A stretch of DNA of 64,000 nucleotides from Fratercula arctica (taxonomy: Eukaryota > Chordata > Aves > Charadriiformes > Alcidae), in the NCBI GenBank assembly GCA_947846985.1, contig CANTUZ010000020.1:6979459-7043458 (forward strand), given 5' to 3'. Position numbers and translations under genes: made by a program. Under the pieces are notes generated by a model. That model was not told the DNA's origin, did no database searches, and worked only from the letters and a program-made list of their open reading frames with translations. Below, one piece after another: positions 35,401-46,500 of the stretch. How positions within the stretch are numbered: position 1 is the first letter of the stretch; each line of letters begins with the position of its first letter.

Positions 35401-38400
35401 TAAATTTGCGTAACAGGTCGAGACTGGAACTTTCCTGGGGCGGGCCGGGGGGGCTGTTACTGCGCTGGAGCCTCAGCTGTGAGTCAACACGGGGGAATGC
35501 ACCAGTCACCCACTGGTCACAGCGCTGTCACTGGTGACAGCCTACGGCCAAATTAGAACAGAAATCAAGAGGTTCTTAAGAGAAGGGTCCGAGCTGATGA
35601 GGCCACGCTGTGATTGCACAATTCCATGCATCCAGAGTCGAAGGAAAATGTCACTGGCCAGAAATAACCAAAGAAGATCCCAATGGAGACACGTACTCCT
35701 CTGGGTGGATGCAGCCCCGCTGATGCAATGAGTGCGGGTGTGTTATCCAGCTTTCCCTGATGACCAGACTCACTGAAGAGTCTACCAAAAAGCACAATAC
35801 AGCAGTCGAAGCTGGAAATGAGGAAAATTCCAAGCACATGAGCAACATCCCTGGTCGCCCTCTTCCCCTGCAGTGCTAAGGGCCGGGGCAGGCAGAGCAC
35901 ACCCGGCCTGGGGGGCGCAGGGAGGGAGCCAGGGACCACAGGGCTGGGGACCGAAGCTGCTGTTCCTCTCTATCCACATTTATCACAAGTTGGGTGAATT
36001 CAGACCACAGAAGACAGTACAGACAAGCCCACTATGATTGCTACCATCAGTGTAACCTCACGTTTAGGTTTATGACCCACGAGCAGAAGACTGGAATAGC
36101 TCGTACGTCACCTACGCCACCATACAGCCGTAATGGCAGGACAGAGAGCAGAGAAGTGAGTCTGTCGTCCTTCTCAGCAAAACAGCACAAGCCGGGTACT
36201 GCCCAGAGGCTGGCAGAGCACAGCCCCCCCTGCTCTCCCTGCCCTTGCCACCAACGCTGTCCTCGCTAAGGACTCGGCACCGGGGCACATCTGGTCCCTG
36301 CTCCACAGCTGGGCCCACCCCGTGCCCTGGCGCAGCCCCCCGTGGCTCCGGCCACACACCCCATCCATCAGGAGCGGGAGGTGCAGCTCCCCGCAGCCCG
36401 TCCTCTCGGGCAGGGGAAGGGCAACATTAATTTATGTCTGTACGAGCCCCGTACACGCGGCTCCTTTTCTCTAAGGGAGTTTGCTCTCATATTTAACCTC
36501 TTCATCCTGCTGGCACCGGCAGCGGATGATGCAGCTCGTAGAGGTGCAGGCACTTCTCTCCCCCTCCCCCTGGAATCTTCCTCTCACTTGTGGTCCTTGG
36601 GATTCACCCAATGTTTCTCAGAAAAAAAGAGGACCTCAAGACAAGTATGCATTTAATAAGTAGTGAGACAAATAAGCTCCAGTTATCCCAGCAGAATTAC
36701 AACACCAGAGAACAATTTTCTGCATTCCTCCGAAGGCCTGAAGGAACCCAATTGCCTGCTCTCAGCCTAAATAGGTACCAGACACCAAGTGCTCCATAAG
36801 CAAACAGAGCCCCCAAAGTGCAAAAATGAAATAAGTAAAAAGCTTCACATTACATATAAACCAGCCGTTTGCACCTTGTTATTAATGGTCTTGACTATGA
36901 CCTTTAAACCCTCCTTGCTCAGAGTCATGGATCTCCGAGCCTTGGCACCCTCACAACAATTCCAGGACGAGGAGCAGGGAATAAACAACCCTGCCCCGCG
37001 CCGCAGGAGCTGCGGAGGGGAACCGGCGGTGACAAACCGGACCGAGAACCACCGCAGTGTGGCAGCCAGGGCTGAGGGTGAGCCTCCCCACGGAATCTGT
37101 CACCATACCCTGGGTGAGTGGGGTTTCTGAGGGCATGAAGTCCTGTTGCCACACAGACACGTGCACTATAGCTAGAAACGCACACATCTGTGCCCAGTTT
37201 CAAAGGACACAGGGCTCACAGCGTGGTAAATAACTGCAAGGGGGCTCATTGCCTCAAGAATAACTCCCATGTGGTTTATAAGCCCCCATGAACTGGAGTT
37301 CCTCGAGCAGACCCTGTTACCCAGAAATATTTATTAGTCTGACCTTCCTCACCGCTGCTTGAAGAGTTTTATTAGTGTAATAGCACCAATACCAGTGGGA
37401 AGTTTTCCCCCCTGGAAGCCGTTGGGTACAAACCACCCCCCTCTGGGGGAGATGACCCTGCAAGAGCGGGGGCTGGGGGGGGCTCTGAGACACGTGTGCT
37501 CCTGTCCTTCCCTGGGGACAGGCATTGCCTACTTCCAAGCCCCCAGCGCATCGGAACATCCCAGCTGGTGGGAAGGGACCACCACAGCCTGAAGCCCTGG
37601 CACCGGCTCCTCCAAACTCAGCAATTCCCCAGATAAAGCAGGAATACAGGAGGAGCAGACCTGATGGACATGCGTCGGGCTCAAAGGATTAGTGTGTCTA
37701 AATGACAGCAAACAGCCGACAGCATTTAGGTATTAACTTTCAAATACTTCATTTGAAGTCAGCCAACATTAGAAAGTTCTGTTTCAACAGCAGGATAACA
37801 AATCATGCTCGCGTGAGCCCTCCAGATGCATACGCGATAGAAGTCCTGATCCACAAACATCTTTTAGACACTTTTCATTACAATCAGTGGTAAGATAGGG
37901 CAAATTCACCTGCCTAACTGCCTCGCAGACAATAGCTCTGCTCTCTGTGATAAGACTGCCCTCTTTCCTTCCCCGTCTGTCCTTTTTGGGGATCACTTCT
38001 GGAAAAGTAAGAGGTTGGCAGGAAGAAAGGCAGCATTCCTCTGCCTGGACATTCCGATCAGAAACCGACCTGTCATAGCACAGCGAAGCACTGAAAAACC
38101 CAGCAAACGAAACCCACCCCACCCTCAAATCCTGCCTAAATGCACCAGAGACTGGAATTACCCTGTTTTACAAATACACATATTAGCACCAGGCATGTAA
38201 ATAAACGCTGCTGTTCAAGTTCCTTGACTTTCACTGGCTGCTCTGAAGGAAATGAAAATTTGGGAAGTCACTGCCATCGATACAGCCACCCGGAAAGGCT
38301 TTTGCCAGCCCAGTGGCCGTAAGGTCACCCTAGTGCATGTCTCAGGGAAAGAGCAACAATCAGCACTTATCTGTCCTAAGCCATAATTGGTTTTTTTATA

Positions 38401-40066
38401 TATATATTTTTATATATATATATATATATATATAAAAAAATGTACATGCATGCAGCTTAATGCATGTGGGCTGAGATGGTATTAGTATGGTAATAGATGG
38501 CAAGTCCCCGCTCTTAAGTGGCAAAGGCAAGTTCCTACAAAGCATGGACAATCCCGCTGGGAAGTCACAGAGAGCTCCTCCTTCCTCAAGAGTTACTGGC
38601 ACCTCTAGAGTAGGGAGATCTTCATTACGCAGCCTGCTGCCAGCCAGACTGTCAGCACAAGCCCATCCCCTCTGTTACTGTTATGGCAGGGGAGGACAGT
38701 GAGAGAAAGCAGCTCTTGGGATGATACATGGGCGGCAGCGCTTCATTTATAACCCCACACAAACGCTGGAAAATGTTCAACTTTAAAAAGCATTAGGTTG
38801 GTTACCTTATGGGCCCCTGCGGACCAAGAAGTGAAATTGCATGAACACAACATACCTATTAATCACCACAATGATTCCACAGTGCGAAACAGCCCCAGTG
38901 GCATACACGCAACTGGAAAGAAAGTTGAGAAAATTACCTACTAGTAGTCAGGCAACTCCAAAAATTTGGTAGTACCTTTCTGTAGGGCTGCCCTCTTGAC
39001 TCCTCAGTGAATTCAAGCATTTAACTTGGATTAAAGCCCAGCCAACAGAAACATCCAGTGCAGAGTAACAATGGTATTTCTACCTAAACACGCGTGTTTC
39101 CTCCCCGCCAGTCACCAATAAGCAACACTGATGAGATGCATAGGTGACTGTCCGCTTCACAAGGATTTGAAAAAGGAAAAAAAAAATCCTTCAGTCTTCT
39201 CCATCAAGATGGATTATAGGTCAATTCAAATTGAGCTGTAATCGATTGATTTAGGTGTTATTTCAGAGAACAGAACAGGCTGCAGCAAGCTTCTTCCATC
39301 CAGGGTTCGGTAACTAGAATAATTTACACCATCAACATCACAGCTTACCTCAATCCTTCACACAGATCAGTGAAGATTAAACATGTAGAATCCCCCTAGT
39401 TGTTACGGGTAAGGGTATGTGTTTATTTGTAAAAGGGAAGATGATGGACAATTTTTCACGTGCTCAGAATTAGCATTTCTCCACAAGCCTGTGTTGTTTT
39501 TATCATTTCCCCTTGAAGGAGCCTTGGCTAACATGCCTCTGCTTCCTCAGCACCGAGCAGCAGACCCCAGCGTGAAGAAGACGTTCTCTCTAATGGGGGA
39601 GAGTGGAAATGGAGGTCACACCAATTACCTCAAACCACTTGGCTGCCACAGCCATCTTTTCACCTTTGCAGTAAACAAACCCTTGTGACTGGTCTGTACA
39701 TGAAGCAATTCCTTTGAAGAGTGCTCCACATCTCAGTTCTCTTCAAGTCTTGAGATCAACAATGACAGGACTTTGGACCAACACTTGAAAGTTCACGTTT
39801 CCCCAGGACTCCCATGCAGATACCACAACCACTTTTGGCAGTTTCAGAAACCCTCTTGTTCTTCAAGGCAAAGTGGTTTGGAAAGACAAAAGATGCACAA
39901 TTAAATCTAAAGAAATAACAATATGAAATAGAGGAGTTTATACTCCAATTTCCTTGTGTAATGCAAGCTTATAGGATACAGAAGAAACAATCTTTGCTGC
40001 ACACTATAATCTATATTAAACAGACGCTTAAGAAGTCAACAAATTCAACGTGTTAGGAAGCAACCT
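32451..40066. other. Tail-to-tail intergenic region between WNT2B and ST7L
   Basis: No protein gene was recognised; the open frames are short and unlike known families. The left part (to about 36.5 kb) is GC-rich like WNT2B. From about 37.5 kb the sequence becomes AT-rich like ST7L introns. It contains a TA microsatellite at 38391-38440. Minus-strand AATAAA complements at about 37,329, 37,370 and 39,422 are possible distal ST7L poly(A) sites, so part of the interval may be ST7L 3' UTR. Confidence 0.6.
38391..38440. repeat. (TA)n microsatellite
   Basis: A run of T is followed by alternating TA interrupted once by TTTT, ending in a run of A (tttttttatatatat to tatataaaaaaa). It is self-complementary and could form a cruciform, but is an ordinary simple repeat. 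Confidence 0.95.
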
Positions 40067-40488
40067 TTTAATAAAGAAAGCAAAACCATACTTCGCTGTT
40101 AACAAATATTTTGAAAAAGGCTTATAAAATTAAATCTAAGCCAATTATCTGGTGCATCTGCAGCTGAGAAGGAAGCGCCAGTATTCCAAACATCTGCTCA
40201 GTGTGTGTCCTCTCCTTTCTTACAGAGGAAGTATTAGCTTCCAGTCCTACAAGCAATTAAGAGAGCAATAAGGTATTGCTCAACAAAAAACTATTTTCTT
40301 AGATGATTACAGACTAAGGGCAAAGAAGAAATCCATGTTAAGCACCTTTACCAACATGGAAGCCTGCCACAGATACCAGTTTGACCAGCACAGCTTTCAT
40401 CCTTGCCCCCCATGTCTAGGGCTGAGCTAAACAGCGGGGGTGAGGCTGGTGAGAGCAGCGAAATCGGACCATGGTGAAAGCACTCCAG
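40067..40488 (-). other. ST7L: ST7L proximal 3' UTR with candidate poly(A) signal
   Basis: Downstream of the ST7L stop the minus strand has no continuing frame. The first reasonable poly(A) signal is ATTAAA (complement of tttaat at 40067-40072), about 420 nt after the stop. AATAAA complements farther on (about 39,422, 37,370 and 37,329) could give longer UTRs. No transcript evidence is available. Confidence 0.4.
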
Positions 40489-40584
40489 TCACACTGGAGT
40501 CTGCTGAGGCCAGAGACTGGGCAGCAAGAGGACCTCGATGTTTTCCATAATGAAGCTGAAGGGTGAAAGAAAAGTCCCAAAGCA
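40489..40584 (-). CDS. ST7L: ST7L coding exon 15 (C-terminus)
   Basis: The acceptor gttctgtttcttgcag is excellent and phase 0 agrees with exon 14. It encodes [31 protein letters not shown], then TGA at 40491-40489. It aligns with the ST7 tail (FLSTLFAPLNFIMEKVESIL then PSSLW), supporting it as the true last exon despite a 5.2-kb preceding intron. The final residues after PSLW are not conserved. Confidence 0.88.
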   Translation of the reverse strand, partial: CFGTFLSPFSFIMENIEVLLLPSLWPQQTPV

Positions 40585-43500
40585 CTGCAAGAAACAGAAC
40601 ACAACAAAAAATGAGATCACTTTCAAAACCACAATCCTTTCACAGGCTGGAGGTATGAACAAAAACCCACCCTGTATCCTTCCCTCAAGGCAACAGAGCT
40701 ACGATCCCTCCCCTCAGTGCTGATGCCACAAAATAAACATTAGCCAAGACACACAGAAAAACAGAAAAACCCTCTGGAAGCCACGGCTCCAGCCTTGTCC
40801 ACTCACCCGCGGGGCCCGCGGCGCGTCCACTCAGCTGGAGGCCAGAACGCTGGGAGCACTCACCGGCCACAGCAGCCGCAGCACCTGGGCAGGGGCAGAG
40901 GCGTTAGGACGGCGTTTGGCTGTGCCACAGCACCCAGGCAGGGGCAGGGGGGTTAGGATGGCGTTTCCCTGTGTCACAGCTCTTCCAGCTGCCCTGAGCA
41001 CCGCGCCTTCAGCGTTGAACCGACTGGGGAGGAGGGGAGCGCCTTTTCTTGGGGGTTCAGGCGTGAATTATTTATAGGTCATCGACTCAAACGTGTGAAA
41101 ACCAAACAGACCATCCACCAAGGCTGGCCTGTGCTTCCAGACAGGATCCATGTTCTAGATGCCATCCAAACAGTTCCAGAAGTAAAGATTAGGCTAAAAG
41201 AAACGGTGCAAACTCCCCTGCACCTTCTCAACCCATCCCCCAAGTATTCTCCTGGGACTCGGGTTATCCTCATACAAACCCTCTTTTCACAAGGCAGCAA
41301 TGACAGGACTCATTTACTTTGAGGGTTTTACTTTGGCCCTCCTGGCTTCTATCATAACCCCAAATATTACATTAAAAAGGCTTTTAAAACATAACATTCA
41401 CAGCAGGGCAGGAGCTTTCCATTGCAGCTAGCTTCTTCCCCGCCTGTTTGCGTGTGGCACCTTCACATTAAGTGCATGAGTTAAGATGTAGATTAGCAAG
41501 GCAAGAAACCTTTGCCCTTGGCATCGACACTCAGCTGTGACAGGAAACTTCAGGCTTTTTTTCTCTGAAGTGTAGAACCACTCATTACACATTGGCAGGG
41601 AAGTGCACATCTCCAAACTATACACATTTTCTCTTAGATAAGCAAAAGACTCAAGTGTTTATAAATATGAAAAGTTCAGCAGCTGGCTAAAAAGTTAATT
41701 CTCCAGTCTCACTTAATGAGCTTTGGGGAAAGTGGTAGGGGGATTTGTTCAGAAAGCAAAGCAGAGCGTCACAGAAAGCAGGACTTGCCAGACGGGGCTC
41801 TGTTTAGTCCTATTTTCCGTCTCTCGATGGCTGCTATCAGCAAAATGGCAAGGAATGCGCTAACAGGGAGCAGCAGAACAACCAGAACGAGAAATGTTTT
41901 CTCCCAGTCTTGCAATCATAAAAATTAGCCAGTTTTTAATTTAAGTCCCATGACTTCTTTCTTTGTTGTGAAAATATCAAGTGATCCATAGCAAACCACT
42001 TTGGAACATGGACTGTCTTAGGATTTTGTCAGTTCCCTGAACAAGGAACTTGTTTTCAGTAGGATTCAGCAGGAACACTGCCGCAGTATTTTTGCAATAC
42101 TTTAACTAATACTGGTCTATTCCAGTAGCATAAGGTTCAGACTGAAAATAAGGGACTGGTTTGTTGGAAGGTAAGCACCTTGGTTGTTACCAGAACTTCT
42201 GAGGAGACCATTTGCGGTGCCTGCTCTCACTCTGCATCTCTAGCTGTCTCGAAGGCAGACTTCTCAGTGCCTTCACAAGATAGTACAGAAGGAATTGTGC
42301 AACATCACTTCTGCAAGATGATACGTAGCTACCCCGTTCTCCACCTCTGGAATGGTTAAAAAATAAAAATTCATTCTGAATGGAGCAATAATCAGACCCT
42401 TTTGTCTGCAGTTTCAACAGAAGCTGTTTTATGTACCAGAGCGTTTCTCAGCTTGCTCAGGGAGCTGCACAGAGGACTGCCATCCCTCTTGCGTACCTCC
42501 TCCCTTCTGTCACGTACTGAGAAAATTCTCAACAGCAACTACTTGAGAAACAGAGCTGTCTCTGATGATCAAGAGCAGAGTCATTCTCCACAAGATCAGA
42601 AAACTGGCTGCAACAAACAGCAATGCCGAGCTCTTGCCCTCTGAGAGCACTCGCACTCATTGCGGGTCACACGGAGCGCTCTGCCACTGCCTGCTCGCTG
42701 TCCTCGCCCGCACCCACTCACGCGGTACCTCCCCTTCGGCACGGAATATCAAAAGAACGAACAAGCCACAGCTGACTAACTGCATCTGTGAGCGCGAAGC
42801 ACATCTGCCAGCACCAGTCCCTGGTGCCTGCAAACCCTCCACCTGGGCAAGACGAGGAAAATCCTTGTGGCACCTGGTGGCAGGGCAGGACTGCCGGACC
42901 GCCGCCATCCCGGGACTGCCACCATCCCGGAGCACGACTTGCTGGACTGCCACCATCCCAGGACTGCCGTCGTCCCAGGGCAGCCGCCAGCGCTCAGCCT
43001 CCGTCCATAGAGCATTACACTGTATACATTGGAACCAGCAAACGCTTCACTGTGATTTTTGGCCACTTGGAATATTTTTAGCAATTTGCCAAGGTTTACC
43101 CTGTGATTTATTATGGAGGAAACAAACTCAAGCACTAACAAATGAAAATATGTAAACTCAGACTTTTCAAGTCAATAGAAAGGTATTCAACTTCTTGAAG
43201 CCCTTTAGAGGCATGCAGTTTGCTCTAGATTCAATTGCTGGAAAATACAGTTTGATTAAGAAACAACTGAAATGTAATCTAAGGAGTCATACTTAAGACT
43301 TAGAGATTTACAGTGAAAAATTCCATAGACACGATACTCTCCAGTTGTCATTCCTAAAACTGTGTTCTAGACTTGTTGGAAATTCAACAATCTGTCAGAA
43401 ATGTATTTTGTATCGCTTTTTCGGTAAGGGCAAAGCACTCCATGTGGCTACCAGCTAGAACTTTATTATCTGAATTTATTATATTAAATAACTTAAAACA

Positions 43501-46500
43501 CAGTATCATGAAAAATTACTTGAAATAATTAAATATACAGGAAAAAATTCCTTTTAAAAGCTTAAAGCACTGGAATTACCTGCAGATACAACACTAGATA
43601 CAGCAGATTATAATTGTTTTATTACAGTATTCTTGGGTGCAAAGGCCAAGTCTCATTAAATAGAAGGTAAACTTCCATTTTCCATATGAAAATTCAACTA
43701 GATCTACTGCCACATACCTCTGGAATACAAGAGATAACACTTTGTAAAGTGTTAACAGCATTATCTATAGTTAAAATACTGAAGCAATCTATGAATAAAG
43801 TCAGAAGTAAGTGTTAGTTTGATATTTAATGTCTTTGTTTCTTACAAGTTTTCTGAAAACATCAGGAATGGGATCAAGAGTACAATAACCTTATAATTAA
43901 AATAAGGAAGACTATTAGTCATTACAGCATGATTGGGAGTTAACGTTAATTCTATCTAAAACAGCAGAATACCGGAAGATGGTATTTCCTTCTCAGCTGT
44001 CAATCTCAAGAGATTAATAAAGAATTCGCATCTGGCCTGTTCATCTCAATACCCAGTTCCCGCTTTTGCCAGTACTAAACTAGCTCAGTGAGTGGCAAGG
44101 ACCGCTCTGTCTGTGTCTGCCACCACTAGGACATGGTTGGTGGGATGATGGGGCAATATACGTGCTTCGATCATCTCTGCAGCCGAATAGCCACTATCCA
44201 TCCTTTCCTATAGAAAATAAGTGAAATAAGCATGCTGTCAAATGACCAAACCCTGGGAGCTTTTTCCCCACATTTGGACACGTCACTTGACATTCAAAAT
44301 GTCATTATGCAAAGCCAACTAACTCATACTAGGTCTTTTTTTGGTTCAAGAAACCCAGCACAGAGAACTTCACCAAGCAATTCTGTGTTAGCATAACATT
44401 TGACCTTGTATCTCTTTGGAAATCATACAACTTTGCTAATGCAATCCTTACAGAATTAATCAAGCAGATAGTTAGACCCTAGTTACTATGAACCCAGCCA
44501 ATTATGAGCAGCACTGAAATTTGTCACTGGCATGTCCAGCTACGTTTTCCAACTTAAAGATCAACAGAACTGTGTGGAAATGAGGCCCCGCTCTCGGACC
44601 TGCACGACTTGGACACTGTAGACTAGAACCGCTAGCAAAGCCTACGCTTTTAGGAACAAAGAAGAAGGCTTAAGAAAAAGGCTTAGCTCCCGCGTCTCCA
44701 TTACCTGCTGCATTAAAACAGCAAGAAAGCGTAATGCCTTTCACCCTGTGTTCTGACTAGCAAAGCTAGAATAAACGATTCACTGAGAGTTCAGAGCTCT
44801 TTACTTGCCACTCCGCTCTACTGTGTGAGATCCACAGCTCAACAAAGGCCAAATACACTGCGTGGCTTAGCTTGGGGAGGGGAAGCTGCCCACGCAGTTT
44901 CTCCCTCTGTCAAAGCCAGAGAGCACAGCTTGCAGAGCCCAGGGAAAGATGACAAGGTGCCGGCAGCAGCGATGGTAACGGAGAAGCAGGGAAAATAAAC
45001 CCTAAAAAGAGGAGGGGGGAGAGAGGGAGAAAGGAGATGGGCACAGGAGGCACCCATAGGAACAAACGGCTCAAGACACACTGAGATATATTTAAAGCAG
45101 CACACAGAAATCAGCTAAAAGCCTGATTGGCATTGTCAAGTCCCGTTTCTATCCTTGAACAGGTATTCAAATGGCAGAACTGTGGTCACTGAACACGTTC
45201 TCCATCTAGTACCCGGAGCCAGATGAGATAGAAAACCATCAGTCTAGTTCCCAAAAGCATAGTGACAGCTAACTAACTCCTGAGCCTGGCTTGGGCATTA
45301 ACAGTTCCCTTCCCTCTCGTCCATTCCATTCCCATCATGCTGCCAGTTGCAATGCTCAGCAACAGACCTGTTTCCCTGCAGCCCAGCCTGCCTTCTGCTC
45401 ACTGCTCAAAATCTCCAGTCAACAGATCTAGTTCTGAGGCTCTCACCCTGCGCTCTTCCACCTCTACAAGAATAAAACCCGTACTCACCACAGTGTGCTC
45501 TGGCAACATTTCTCTGGTGCCGAAAGGCTGCTCTCTCACAGTAAGAGTGCAAATTAAAGCCCTGGTATGTTATAGTAACAGTTTACCTCCTTGTCAAAAT
45601 AGACATTTTGCCCAAATTTCAACAAGCATTCGTCACTATTTAGATTCTTACAAAGGGAGATAAAATAATTAATGCCCCACAAGCATGAGACTGCCCAGAG
45701 CCTACTTCACTGTGGACCTCAAGACTCCCCAAGATCCCCCAGTTACTGAGCAAGCCCCGGAGAGACAATACTTACAGCTTTAGCAAAAACGACCATCAGC
45801 TCGGGGAACTGGTGCGTGAGGAGGGCGAGCATTGCTGAGAAGGAACACAGGCCTGCTGTGAAATGGATGAAAAAGGGAAGTTCCTTCTGTGGGTAAACGG
45901 AGACTTCGTGAAATGCTGAAAGGAAAAAAAATGAAGAATATTGGCATTGATAATTGAGGACAGTTTTCTGAATTATTTACACAGTCTTGTAACTCAGGTC
46001 TAGAGTTTCAGGAGGAGTAAGCATGGACTCAGGACTATCACGCAGCACATTAGGTCCCAGTACTTAAACGTCTCAAAAATTTCCCCCCTAGATTAAGTGC
46101 TTTTCTTCATTATTAATAGTCATTACATCTTTCTCTTCCCAATCTTCTTTTTCACTTGCACGGGCTTTATTTTTGCAGCACTTTATCAGATTTAGTTTTT
46201 GGTACCTACTGTTCTAACAGGACAGAGGGAAGAACTGTAAAATTCACAAGCTGTTAAAATTTCCTAGACCAATTTAAACAATTCAGGCGTTTTCAACCCT
46301 CTGCAGCATTCATCCTGTTACCTGAAGAGAACAGCACACCTCCCCATCCTATAAGCAGCTCAGCAGGTACAGAACAACCATCACGATATATATACATGCA
46401 AGGTAGCTCCTTAATTCTTTTCCAAGATTTCTGGTTGGTAGGCTACAGTGAGTTTTTCAGAGCAGCTGACAGAGCAGACCTCAAAGAAAACAGTGCCAGG

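Larger units (their letters stand above)
40585..45775 (-). other. ST7L: ST7L intron 14
   Basis: This 5.2-kb AT-rich intron has donor gtaagt and acceptor ttgcag. Near its 3' end are GC-richer pockets (about 40,800-41,050 and 42,650-43,000) holding tandem repeats at 40882-40979 and 42886-42990. No additional coding exon was recognised. Confidence 0.85.

Noticed and set aside
39419..39688. 89-codon open frame between WNT2B and ST7L (MFICKREDDGQFF...)
   Set aside because: It lies in AT-rich DNA with no splice context and no recognisable family, and its length is compatible with chance.
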